This document shows, piece after piece, positions 22,149 to 33,000 of a DNA stretch of 64,000 bases. The DNA comes from Darksidea phi. Its lineage: Eukaryota; Ascomycota; Dothideomycetes; Pleosporales; Lentitheciaceae. The stretch lies in NCBI GenBank assembly GCA_030770425.1, contig JASJFT010000038.1:237418-301417 (forward strand), in the 5' to 3' direction. The notes under the pieces are model-generated. The model saw only the letters and a list, made by a program, of their open reading frames with translations. It ran no database searches and was not told where the DNA came from. The position numbers and the translations under genes were made by a program. The first letter of the stretch is position 1. Each line of letters opens with the position of its first letter.

Positions 22149-23221
22149 TCAATAGGACGACCTTCCAGCAGTAGTCCTTCCTCCCCGAGCCGCTTCTCTC
22201 AAACCAAACAATGTCTCTGCATTGCCAGAAGCAATCCTCATCCACTCCTCACTTCCCACAATCCCACTTTCCCTCAACTCAGTCATCAATGCCTTCCCTC
22301 TCTCCTCAAAGGGATAGTTCGCACCATACATAACCCTATCCACAGGTATCTGCTCTAGCAGCGCCCTCATACCCGCGAGGTCGAGAACGTCTTCGGTAGT
22401 GATGTAGAGATTGTGCTGCCAGACATCGAGAAAGCTGCGGCTGGGTCTTTGTGGAGGTGGGAGGGAATTGAATACGGATGCGATGCGCGGGATGAGTGAT
22501 GCGATGGTTAGGCCTGATCGCGAGGTGATGAGACGGAGATTGGGATATCGGTCGAAGACGCCTGAGGCGTAGAGCTGTAGAATGGGGAGAGGTGAGGACG
22601 CGTGTGCGGCGTAGAAGTTGGTAACTAGTGGACCAAGGAGGGTATCTGAAATATTACCGCCGTACTCGCGAGTCTAGATCTTCAGCAAAGCTGCCTAATC
22701 GAGGGATGTGAAAACCGCTCGTCAAGACAGACCTGCTCAAGCGAAGGCCAAACCTCCTTCAACGCAACCGGAACCCTGTACTTCTCTGCCACCGCCCAAA
22801 GCTCCTCAAACCCCCCATCACAAATTCTTCTATCCTTTCCCACGACCAATATCCCCCCAACAAACTTATACTTCGTGACGCACCTCCGCAGCTCCCTTGC
22901 TGCCTCCTCCCCATCGACCGCCGGCAACAGCGCCATCGCCGCAAATCGATCCGGACTAAAGCAAATCGCCGCGTTCAGCGCATCGTTTATCCTCGCGCAG
23001 GACTGCGGGCTCGCATTGAAGGGCAGGTGTGAGACGACTTGTATAGTGACGCCAGTAGCGCGCATGTCTTTAATGCGGGGGAGACCAACAGATTTCAGTT
23101 TCGAGAGCGTGGGCGGTGGGATGAGACTTAAGGTGGAGTCCGCTGGTGAGGTGTTGGAAGGGAGAAGATAGGATTCTGAGACGGCAACGAAGGGGGCTTG
23201 TTGGGTGGTGGCGGCGAACAT
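22149..23221 (-). CDS. amidohydrolase_2-fold protein, metal ligands apparently lost
   Basis: Two exons, 23221-22733 and 22673-22149, join across a 59-bp intron (GTCTGT donor, CTAG acceptor) to give 337 residues. Overall layout follows the ACMSD/gamma-resorcylate decarboxylase branch of the amidohydrolase superfamily: LPRIKDMRATGVTIQVVSH, INDALNAAICFSPDRFAAMALLP, ILQLYASGVFDRYPNLRLITSRSG, and VMYGANYPFE near the end. Active members bind a metal through an N-terminal ExH or HxH, two further His and one Asp. Here the matching places read SES (15-17), LKE (K155), SRS (R215) and GANYP (N282), so none of the usual ligands seems present. ATG at 23221 is the first in frame. Either a metal-free enzyme or a non-catalytic relative; alignment is from memory. 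Confidence 0.75.
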
Positions 23222-23883
23222 GGTGATATCTTTAGAATATTTCAGGTTGAGATACACTGAACAGTAGCGTAACGTGTGCGAGGAGCGGGTAGGTAGACGT
23301 AGAGAGCAGTGTCGGTGTTGCGTGCAGATATTAGGAGAGTTCTGATGACGAAGCTACCATAGCATGGGGAAGGCACGACGCGTAGACCGATGCTTAAGGA
23401 ACGACACTATGCTGGATAGAAATAGGAAACCACAGGACGTGAGGGAGCAATGCATAGGTAGGTACTATAACATTTGAAACATTACTGCCACCTCTCAACA
23501 GGACTTTTCAATCCAATGCTCGCTAAACGAACCCGATCGGAACGCTTCCAATAACTTTTCAACAGACCTCCTTTCTTTGTAGATGCTTATCTTGTAGCGT
23601 AACATATTGATTATTAAATGGTCGGTACATGAAGTCGGGTGATTGAACGGGGGTTGCGCTGACGGTGCATGACGTGTGCGGGTTCCGATCGTCTGCCATA
23701 GGTATGGCGAAGCCGAAGTTTCGAATAGCCGTCGACTGTGTGCCGGGGGGATGTTTCGTGATGAAGTCGGTCGCGGTGCGCTTCGTTGCTTCCACCGCTT
23801 GGCGGTGACTGAAGCACCTGTGGAAATATTCTCGCCCTCAAAATAGGGGTCTTCCTCTCCATCGTCTTGGACGAATCCACTGC
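23222..23883. other. intergenic region
   Basis: About 0.66 kb between two minus-strand genes, holding the leader of the amidohydrolase-like gene and the 3' end of the small hypothetical gene. An open frame runs on past the stop of the small gene, but I see no family feature in it. Confidence 0.4.
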
Positions 23884-24141
23884 TCAACTCTCGCGACGTC
23901 CCTTCTTGCTCCCAAGCGTAAACGCTCTGCGTCTAAAGGAGCTCGATTTACCATCCGAAGTGGGCGACTTGGGGATGTCGTTTCCGGGATTGTGAGCATT
24001 AGTCTGCAAAGAATCCGACGACTGGGACGACGAACGCTCGCGACCTTCTCTGAGAATGTCATCTAGGGAAACGTTGAGATGAGGGTGGGTGTAGGTAGGT
24101 GCCTCGGCAGGCTCGAGTATCTCTTGGAACTTGGATGGCAT
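23884..24141 (-). CDS. small conserved-looking hypothetical protein
   Basis: An 85-residue frame from ATG at 24141. It begins MPSKFQEILEPAEAPTYTHP, continues with LNVSLDDILREGRERSSS, then a Ser/Asn-rich linker, and ends in a basic block (SSFRRRAFTLGSKKGRRES). The contrast between a compact N-terminal motif and a basic, potentially phosphorylated tail (RRRAFTLGS) looks like a real short protein. I have a vague memory of similar short ascomycete proteins but cannot name the family. An intron near the end, extending the reading frame, cannot be excluded. Confidence 0.55.
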   Translation of the reverse strand: MPSKFQEILEPAEAPTYTHPHLNVSLDDILREGRERSSSQSSDSLQTNAHNPGNDIPKSPTSDGKSSSFRRRAFTLGSKKGRRES

Positions 24142-25629
24142 GGTGGCGAACGTAGTTTGGACGACTTTGTAACGACAAGGTGGAGACGGATGGCCAGAGT
24201 CGTGATGGACACTGAAGGAGAAGCAACCGGATATGTATGCTCTTTCCAACGACTAAGTCCAAGGGGTAGCATACGTGCGGGGATGGCTCCCCGGATAAAC
24301 GATGGCAATAACAAGCTCAACAGGCGTCCAACGATCTAGGCTTCTCGTAACGAGACCTGTTCGCACAGGAATAGTACAAGATCAGCCGCCAGACGAATGC
24401 TGTGTTAAGCTGGCGGGATGTGGAGTATGGTATTGGCCGAGACGAAGGCAGGGGGGGCATAGCAGAGATTTTAAAAGTTCGAAGGCGAGCACGCGGACAC
24501 AGCCATTCTGCCCATACAGGTGGAGGGACCAGGGTAAGATTGCGGATTCAGGGTCTACAATGCCGATCGGGACCCTTCTGGAACCCCAGACACGGGCCGC
24601 GGTGCCAGGATGACACAGGTGACTGTCTCGATGTGGCGCACAGACCCCTATCGGCCGGCAGACTTTTCGGACATGTTGTTGTAGCGGCGCGCAGTCTCGG
24701 GGGAAAAGAAACGTTGCTGCGTCGAGCACCAATTTTAGAGCCGTGACGCCTTCGTACATGACGTCCACCGGCACGCTTCGCCGCGCAATAGCCGCCGGCG
24801 TTCCGCAAGCGTCTTGCGCAAGTCTTTTCGCCACCGTCGAAGCGAAGTGCTCGGAACGATAACGTGGCTATCAACACCAAAGTGTAGTCGGCTGCCTTCC
24901 GATCGCCTAAGTAACGGTTGTTACAGTTCCGCCGTAAGCCAGGTTAGCAACCATCATACCGTTACCCTAATCTGCAAAACCCAAAGAGGCTCCATCTCGA
25001 CGCCTCGGCACAGAAAAAGGCTGGGGGCAAACATGTCCTCTCCAGGCCATACCCTCCGAGTACATGTTGGTTCATTGACAGGGTACCACGATCGACCTGT
25101 CGTTTTGGCGTGGGATCAACGCGATCAACAGAACCGTGCGACACAACCGCATCTCGCAACCTATGATAAGCTGGCTCTCACCATCTGATATTGAAACTGT
25201 CCACACCACCGTGTTGTGTAGTTTTATTGCTGCCTGAGTCTGTCTCTTGCCATGTGCGCACGGCCTTCTGCTCGAGCGTGATCCCTGTCAGCCGCTGACG
25301 TAGCATGTGCTGCAGCCCTTCTGACTGCGTCTTAGCCAAAATACGCCTTGGGCGACACTCAATATTGGAGCATGCCGTTTGCACTTGCCAGCAAATAGTC
25401 GACACAAATTGCCGAGTGGCGTCATGCGCTTACCTACCCAAACGACATCATCGTGCAGCTACTACACGCATGCTAAGCTATCATTGCAGCCTACATAGGG
25501 CCCAAAGTAATGTGCCATAATCATCCTGCAGCAGCCCTCATCCATCAACATTTGCCTAGCTTGTGGCTCTTGTTGGTACCGTAAGCCGAAGATTGGGCTG
25601 AGTACGCAATCCATACTTCGCAGCCCTGT
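24142..25629. other. intergenic region
   Basis: About 1.5 kb between the small hypothetical gene and the DBR1 3' end, both minus strand. Several GC-rich open frames occur on both strands, none with recognisable domains or codon character. No gene is supported. Confidence 0.4.
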
Positions 25630-27345
25630 TCACCAGCGCCCTCGACTCCGGCCTCGTCCCATTGGTGCGTAATTTGGGTTGAATCCTCGACCCCTACCGC
25701 GGCCTCCACCACGGCTACCACGCCCTCTGTTTCCGCCTCGGCCTCTGACGGATCGTTCCGAGTCTGGTCTGGGACCCTGCTGCATCATTTGAGCTCGCTC
25801 TTCGTCAGACGCGTGGAATGGGTTCGCAATTTGCAGTAGTTCGCAGAATGCCTGCGTGTGCGCGTTCGAATACTCCTGCGGTGTGCCTTGTACAGATATG
25901 CCTGTAGCTGGGTTATACACTGGAGCCGTCTGTGCGAAGTCCTCGGGTATCGTCATCTTTCCTTCTTTTACAAGATTCTCTTCAACCCACGACATCTCTT
26001 CCTCGACCAAAGGCCTATAGAAGGCATCGCCCCGATCGGCAGGGACTTGTGCGCTAGGGTTGCCCACTGTCAAATCGTTGGAAAAGACGCGCGTGATTGC
26101 TAACCATTCGTGGTCATATTCTAGTCGAAGGGGTCGCGTATAGCCACCACCTGCATGAGGAGCAATCTCAAGAAGCTGGAGGAAATGCCGGTTGGGTAAG
26201 CATTTGTCTAGCGCTAGGAAGTTCGTTGTTTTGTTTGTTATCTCCGGAGGAAACGGCAAAGCTGGCGTGGAGTGCGTGGCCGGGCGTGCGAATGATTCTG
26301 GCAGGAGATCGCGAATATCCTGGGGTACCTCTTGTGCGTTGCCATGCATCTTAGCCTTGTCATCGATTTCCATCTCAGGCTTTTGCGGCTCAGCATCGTC
26401 GTCGTCCAAGTCGAGGTCAATTTCAGCATCGTTCTTTGGGGCTGAAGACGATGCGGCATCCTCTATCTCTAGATCAATCTCATCGTCGTTCTTGATCACA
26501 GTCTGCGAAAGATGACCGTCGGTCTCAATAGTAGAGGTTGGCTGTGCGCCTTCATGCTCCCATACAGCTGTGTATCTAGCATGCATGTGAGCACTAAACC
26601 AATATGCTGGTCGCAGTCGCTCTAGGACTTTCGTTGCTGCAACGCTCCCCAGCGTGCCGTCCTTTGCATCCTGCTCGAAATCGGGCTTAAATCGGAACAA
26701 TTGTCGATAGTTGCCTTTCCATTCCATACCACGAGGCCAGTCGTGACTCAGCCCTACGTCCACCTGACTTCGTATCTGAAGCAGTTTTCGCGTATCCAGC
26801 TCTCTTACGTGGTAGATGCTTCTCACGTCATCGCTATTATACGGCAGACGCTCGTAGTGCGGTTTCTTGTAGTTGTACCCTTTCCAAATGCCAGAAAGAC
26901 CGGCAATGCGAAGCGGCCCGAGGCGTACAACATTGGCTGCGCCCATGTAGTAGATGCCAGGCGCCGCCCAGCCCCCGTAGTAGAGTTCCCACATGTAGTT
27001 GCTGGCCTCGTGGTTCCCTCCGATGAATATCGTCAGGTATGGAGCAGTGCGGGCGCCGGAATAGTACTCGTGGAAGTCATGCATCGCGTAGTATTTTTCA
27101 GGCATGGAGATGGCCTTCAGATCGTGAGCATTGCGAACAGCCTGTACGGTTAGCATTGACATTGTGGGGCTTGAGTTTAGAGGTACCTGAAAGTCTCCCC
27201 CAATGATCAGCAGATCGACACCAGGCCATCCCTTGAGCTCACAGGACTTTTTGACAGATGCGTATATGTCGTTCAACGTCCCATGGCCACAGCCTTCGAC
27301 AGCTATGCGCAGACCCTCATTCGTTGACAAGGTCGGCGACGCCAT
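25630..27345 (-). CDS. DBR1: RNA lariat debranching enzyme
   Basis: Hydrolyses the 2'-5' bond of excised intron lariats in the nucleus, letting introns be degraded. Exons 27345-27187 and 27141-25630 flank a 45-bp intron (27142-27186, GTACCT donor, GCTAAC branch, ACAG acceptor) that is a multiple of three and free of stops; splicing it gives 556 residues and restores the conserved GGDFQAVRN. Metallophosphoesterase motifs in the spliced protein: GCGHG (18-22), GGDFQAVRN (49-57), GNHE (95-98), SHDWP (H186) and SAHMHA (236-241). An acidic insert of Asp/Glu repeats lies in the middle, a DBR1 C-terminal domain follows (PNRHFLQLLEI, EYDHEWLAITR), and the end is an RGG-type tail. Divergent from the Rpr2-like gene, 408 bp away. 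Confidence 0.95.
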   Translation of the reverse strand: MASPTLSTNEGLRIAVEGCGHGTLNDIYASVKKSCELKGWPGVDLLIIGGDFQVPLNSSPTMSMLTVQAVRNAHDLKAISMPEKYYAMHDFHEYYSGARTAPYLTIFIGGNHEASNYMWELYYGGWAAPGIYYMGAANVVRLGPLRIAGLSGIWKGYNYKKPHYERLPYNSDDVRSIYHVRELDTRKLLQIRSQVDVGLSHDWPRGMEWKGNYRQLFRFKPDFEQDAKDGTLGSVAATKVLERLRPAYWFSAHMHARYTAVWEHEGAQPTSTIETDGHLSQTVIKNDDEIDLEIEDAASSSAPKNDAEIDLDLDDDDAEPQKPEMEIDDKAKMHGNAQEVPQDIRDLLPESFARPATHSTPALPFPPEITNKTTNFLALDKCLPNRHFLQLLEIAPHAGGGYTRPLRLEYDHEWLAITRVFSNDLTVGNPSAQVPADRGDAFYRPLVEEEMSWVEENLVKEGKMTIPEDFAQTAPVYNPATGISVQGTPQEYSNAHTQAFCELLQIANPFHASDEERAQMMQQGPRPDSERSVRGRGGNRGRGSRGGGRGRGRGFNPNYAPMGRGRSRGRW

Positions 27346-27753
27346 GGTCGCGGGTAGCTAGAGTCTGCATTGTCAGTCGCGAGATTAGCACTAAGAGGCA
27401 TCAAGGGCCAGGTGAGGCCGGAGTCAATTGTGAGCAACATACGCACAAAGCAAGGGCGGGTCACTTGCGCAAGTACCAAGAAGAAGCACTGAGATGCGAG
27501 AGAAAAGGTGAACCCAACTAGCGTCGGCAGTCGGCGTTTGACAAGCGAGCATCTGTCACGTGTCGAAGCTCTTCACTGATGAGTGCTACAATTGATATCT
27601 CATGCACCGCGCTCGGACCTAGACACTATATACGCATCTCCAAACGGTTTCAAGCATTCGTCGCTGGGTCAGAAAGACTCAAATTCGAAGACCACTGTGC
27701 GGCCGCGATTATCAACACCGAAGACGAAAATTCTTTTCATCACATTTGTTCCT
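27346..27753. promoter_or_regulatory. divergent promoter region between DBR1 and the Rpr2-like gene
   Basis: Both genes are read outward from this 408-bp stretch, so it should hold both promoters or one shared promoter. An open frame from about 27583 (GTG) runs into the Rpr2-like gene, so its 5' leader is long or it has an extra N-terminus. No individual site is claimed. Confidence 0.45.
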
Positions 27754-28329
27754 ATGGTCACAGATGCAGTCGAGCTACGGCTCAATTTCCTCAAGCAAGC
27801 AGCACGTAAACTCGCCGTCCCATCTCCGGCAATTGCAGCAACTATCGGAGCTGCGCACGACAACCTTCTGGCAGCCGAGGATCGCGATATAGCAACATCT
27901 CGCAAGGACTGGGACGCATTGCGACGCGGTTTGTGTGGTTCCTGTGGGAACGTGATGGTGCCTGGATGGTCATGCAAAGTTTCGCACCGAAGTCGTCCCA
28001 CAAAGAGGAGCAAGACATCGCTGGAGCCGTCAAGCAGGCCGGAGAAGCAGCTGGTCTACTCCTGTCTGAGGTGCGACCGTAGAACCATTCAGGCGCTGCC
28101 GCCGAGACCGCCGAAGCACATGAGGTCGAAGATCGGAATGAAAGACGAACCCTTGCATGCAGTCGCAACCAGCGCATTGGCTGACGAGGATAGCAAAGTC
28201 GCCAAATCAGTCAATGCAACTAGCAAGCAGAGGAAAAAGGCTCGCAAAGGCGGCCTACAAGCGATGCTGGACAAGAACAAGACCAGTACATCTGCACAAG
28301 GACTTGACCTCATGGATTTCATGCAGTGA
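27754..28329 (+). CDS. RNase P/MRP subunit, Rpr2/Rpp21/Snm1-like
   Basis: A 191-residue intronless frame from ATG at 27754. The N-terminal helix (LRLNFLKQAARKLA, then AHDNLLAAEDRDIATSRKDWDALRRGL) leads to a four-cysteine zinc ribbon, CGSC (61-64) and CLRC (104-107), the layout of the Rpr2/Rpp21/Snm1 family. These proteins bind RNase P or RNase MRP RNA and take part in tRNA 5' processing or rRNA processing in the nucleus/nucleolus. The C-terminus is Lys-rich and ends GLDLMDFMQ. The frame is open 57 codons upstream, but only from a GTG, so the ATG was chosen. Whether it serves RNase P or MRP cannot be told. Confidence 0.8.
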   Translation: MVTDAVELRLNFLKQAARKLAVPSPAIAATIGAAHDNLLAAEDRDIATSRKDWDALRRGLCGSCGNVMVPGWSCKVSHRSRPTKRSKTSLEPSSRPEKQLVYSCLRCDRRTIQALPPRPPKHMRSKIGMKDEPLHAVATSALADEDSKVAKSVNATSKQRKKARKGGLQAMLDKNKTSTSAQGLDLMDFMQ

Positions 28330-28536
28330 AAGGCGACATGATTTCGTAGGGCTGAAAGAAGATAGGGGGGCAGCTCCAGGAATGCGCCAGAGAGCGCTAG
28401 AAGGACCCCGCCAACCGCGGGGCTCAAAACCTTTCGCAGCTTTCGTCGCCGGACCTGACTAAAGCAAGAAGCAACCGCACGCAACGAGACCCAAACCTCT
28501 CACACGCGCGTTTTTATATCCACTTCAACACTCGAA

Positions 28537-30096
28537 ATGGCACAACCCAGTCTTGCCCAAGACTTGTTCGAGGACATGGGGCGGAAGGTGGCTGAGGCGA
28601 GCGCGCAAGAAGCCGATTCAGAGGGCACCAAGGTCGTCGACGTGATCGAGAGCTTGTGCATGAACTGCCACGAAGATGTGCGTTGAACCAAGAAATGTGC
28701 AGAGCAAAGCTGACCGTGTTCAGGGTACCACGCGTCTACTCCTCACAAAGATACCCTACTTCCGCGAGATAGTTATCATGTCCTTCGAGTGCCCGCATTG
28801 CCACTTTAAGAATGCCGAGGTACAAACAGCAGGAGAGATACAACAGCGGGGAGTGAAGATCACGCTGAGGGTTGACGGCTCGGCAGATCTGAGCCGACAG
28901 GTCGTGAAGAGCGACAGCGCCGTGTTTCGCGTAGAAGACATCGACTTGGAGATACCTCCGGGCCGGGGGCAGCTCACGAATGTGGAAGGGATTTTGACCA
29001 TGGTTGCTCAAGATCTGGAACAGAAGCAGGGTGAAAGGAAGGAAGTCATGCCTGAGGTTTACGAGAAGATCAAGACTGTGATAGAAACATTGCGCGAAAT
29101 GGCGAATGGCAGCAAGGTTCCGTTCAAGGTCACCGTGGATGACCCCGCCGGTAACTCATCCATCGAACCCTCGACAGAAGACACAGCAGCAAAGTACTTT
29201 CGACATGAATATCCCCGAAGCGCAGAGCAAAACGCGACATTGGGCCTCGGCGACACATCGGGAGAGGCGCCAGCTACAGAAATCCGACCAGAATACCATG
29301 CCTCGCAAATGTACCCCGAGATGCCAGCGGAGCCGATGGTAAACAATGTCGACGAGGATATTGTAGAGAACCAGGTCTATTCTTTCCCCGCAAGCTGTCC
29401 TGGATGTACAAAGCCTTGCACGACAAATATGAAGATGGTAAATATCCCTCACTTCAAACAGGTCGTGCTCATGAGCACCGTGTGCGATCATTGCGGATGT
29501 AAGTCATACCGCCATTCCACACCCCTTCTAGCACCGTCTAACGAAACATAGATCGAAGTAACGAAGTCAAGACCGGAGGCGAGGTGCCCGCAAAAGGCCG
29601 GCGCATCACTGTATCCGTCGAAAACAAGGAGGACCTCTCGCGAGACATCCTCAAATCCGAATCCTGCGCGCTCGCATGCCCTGAACTGCATCTCAACGTT
29701 GAGCCTGGAACCCTCGGCGGTCGATTCACCACCATCGAAGGCCTTCTTACTCAAGTCCGCGACGACCTCCACTCATCCATATTTAACGTCGGTGACGGCG
29801 GCGATTCCATGGACACAACATCAAAAGAGAAGTGGAACACCTTCTTCAGCCAGCTCACAGCGGCTATCAACGGCGAGATCAAGTTCACCGTCACACTTGA
29901 AGATCCGCTTGCCAGCAGCTACGTACAGAGCTTTGCTGCGCCAGAGCCCGACCCTCAGATGAAGGTTGAAGACTACGAGCGGACGGCGGAGGAAGAAGAG
30001 GCTCTTGGTCTTACAGATATGAAGACGGAAGGTTACGAAGAGGAACATGCGGCAACGAACGGCGTATCGGCGAGCGGTGGAGCGGCAGGCAGCTGA
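28537..30096 (+). CDS. ZPR1: ZPR1 zinc-finger protein
   Basis: Three exons (28537-28677, 28724-29498, 29552-30096) encode 486 residues, typical for ZPR1. Two homologous modules are visible, each a C4 zinc finger followed by a beta-rich domain. The first finger spans CMNC...TKIPYFREIVIMSFECPHC; the second spans CPGC...VNIPHFKQVVLMSTVCDHCG, with the last Tyr/Cys region split by intron 2. ZPR1 binds translation elongation factor eEF1A and acts as its folding chaperone; in animals it also shuttles to the nucleus with SMN. Introns are 46 and 53 bp. The gene follows the Rpr2-like gene by 207 bp on the same strand. Confidence 0.95.
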
Positions 30097-33000
30097 AGCA
30101 CTCACGGTGCGACAACCAACGGCGCTTTTAGGCTATGGTATGATTCCGTTTTCGTCTGCATGTAGGGTTCAAGGACTAGGTAGATACCAAGGCTTCATAG
30201 CCGTAACAGCGCATGTTATTCTTTCTAAAACGTTATATGGTTCTCCGTCGTTTTGAGCATCATACCATTCGGTCAATCAACCAACATGAACACACGCATG
30301 TTCATACTTTAATTCGAACACGCCCTACTGTAGCCCTCAACCCCCTCTCCCCAATAGTTGGACAGGTCTTCTTGTGGACTAGCGTATACGAGGGCGGGAG
30401 TTAGAGTACCGTCTTCGTACGACCGTCTCGAAAGTGAAATTGGCGGCGAGGGCTTGAATGGCTGTGGGCTATCGGGTGTTGCTCGTGGGATCTTGAGAAT
30501 AAAGTCTACCGCAGTCGTAGGCACGCTAATGTGCATATACAAGTCTCAACCCTCCACTATGACGTACGACATGGACTAGTCGAGGGGTCGTCGGCGGGAC
30601 GACAGGTTTCTGGCAATGAAGTGCCTTGGAAGCCTTGGTTTCAAAGTACTAGGTCCAGCGGCAGCCGGGGAGATGAAGTAAAACTGTCACTGTTATGAGC
30701 ATCATCTCTCGTTCTCTCTCCATCGTACATGGATATTCGTCCTCTACTGCCTGTTTGGCGAGGTTTTAGAACGGTGCTTGGAGTGAAGTAATTGTATACG
30801 ACGACGCCATGGATTTTTGGAAGTGTTGGACAGGACATGGGCAGGTGTTTCTTCTGGCTAGCGTACAACAGAATCTGTGACCAGCCCACCGAGTCTAGAT
30901 TTCGGACGGCGGTCTAGGTATCTTGAGGGATAGATGGAGTAGTGTTTGCTTCCGATGTCCTATTGCTTAGGTTAACAGCACTCAATTGAGAACCTACTAT
31001 CGCTACACGTCAAAGCTCAGCCCATCGTTCTGCCATTCGTCAATAGTGGAAGACACGAACCAGGGAAATAAAGATAGCTATCCGCACACGTTGGAAGCAA
31101 GCAAGAGCGAGGGACGAGATGGAAGATGGAGGATGGGATATGAGGTTGTCGGCAAGAGAGCTCGGGCTGCTCAAGGGAGTAGTCCGGGGAAATGAGGTGG
31201 CTGGGCCTCTCGGTCGATAGCCTTCGGAACGGGATATCGGCTCGTGATCGCTCAATGAGGTCGGTGGCTGATTGCTATCATGCCTGTAGATGAAAGCAGA
31301 CTGCCAAGTGACCAGGGGTGCGTGTGGGGAAATGCTACGAAGCGCATTGGTTGCTCGCCTGCGAAGGGTGACTGTAGTGGGTGCGGAAGAACGGCGAGGC
31401 AATTGAGCACGCGAGCCAATGGATCTTTCGTCTTGAAGACGGGTAGATGCATCGTCTGCTTTGCCGATATTCGCACTAGCGGGGGCGCATTGCATCGATA
31501 GTGAAAATGATGCACCTTCATACCACGCTTTCGCAGCTCCAGTCGCGGCCGTTGATTGACATCTGCAGCTTTATAGAATTCGTACCGTGCCGGCCCGTTC
31601 CAGATGGACAGTGCCCGTCTTACCTAGCGCATGTCATAATACGTCAATTGCGCAATGCCCGCACGGATGAACATCGGATGCTGACATAATGCGGCTCTGC
31701 GCGGACCTCTATCCGGACCCATGAGTTCATTCAGTTGTGGCCATGTGATTCGACAAACGTCGTACCACCCGCTTTTCTTAAAGAGGGTGTGCTGAGGTGC
31801 AATCGTTGCGGTGGAGTGGATATGCAGTCCGGGGGTCGCATTGACGGCGCTGCAGCCCCTGGTGCCACATTGACGCAATCGGCAAGAGTTGTTCAAGGGC
31901 TTTCATTGCCTCTGCGTCGAGGCTTTTCGGTTCGCAGGCAATTGCGAATATCAAGCATGGGGCCATATGTCGGAGTGGATCAGGTGCAGACTGCTCGCTG
32001 CCAATCTGCCCTCATTGGACTCGGGCTGGAAACTGCACATCCGAAGAGCAGCACGTCTCGCTCATCCTTGCACCGTACGCTGCCGCATATCACGTACTCG
32101 CATCTCGCGACGGGGTGGTTGGTCGAAACGGTTCGCGTCGAGTCTAGCGGGCTGTAGCCGGGGACGCCAACTTCTCCAGATCTTGTCCCCAGCCGCTCCA
32201 CGTCTTCCAGCTGTGCGTGTGGGCGGGCGCCTTTGATAGAGTAGTCAAGGCAATGCATATGATGGTACCTTAGGTTGAGCACGCCCCGGTACGTCACTTG
32301 CCGCGGGGGCTTGAGGCGTTTTCAAACGCTTTGCCATTGGATGCTTAGCTCAAGAACCACCCCCTCGTGCCCGCGAACCATTCCGCGTTGGTGAACGGTT
32401 GCGTGTCATCTGCCGAAGTGTGGAGAGGAGATGCGTCCAGCGCACACAGCGCAAGACTTCGTTTCGCTTCCTGCCGCGTGAGGCGCTGATGTTGCGTAGG
32501 ACAACAGCGAGCATGATCGTGGTTTACTTCGTGACGGGTTTGAAAACCCGATTCTGGTTGTGTTCGGTTGGATCTAGAAGTGGGAGGATACAAATGGCCG
32601 GTACGCAATGAAATGCTGGATCCATATTGCCCTGCGGTGCGCGTGAACTGCACCAGCGTAGGCCACACACCATCATCGCTTAAATGAATGCGCCCACTGC
32701 AGCAATCATGCCGACGGAGGACCTTTCAGCGCCACAGTTTCCTGAAGAAGTCGCCAATCTTACTAGATTGCTGCGAGTGAGATCAGCGCGCGCTGCTCTA
32801 ACCTGTCGCGCAGGAATGTGACCGGCAAGCTAGGCTTGCAGGAAACAAAGGGGGCTGCAAGTACTAGAGCTGGCCCGGTCCAGCTGCTTATGGAGAGCAT
32901 CTACGTATTTCGCTCGCTTTGAACACTTCACCTGGGGGGTCCCCCGTTAATTCTGCGGTTGAGCCTCAATGTCGCTCTTTCTCCTCGCCCTCTTCCTACA

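Noticed and set aside
24382..24880. Overlapping 110-150-codon frames on both strands
   Set aside because: GC-rich noise with several phases open at once and no domain; none preferred.
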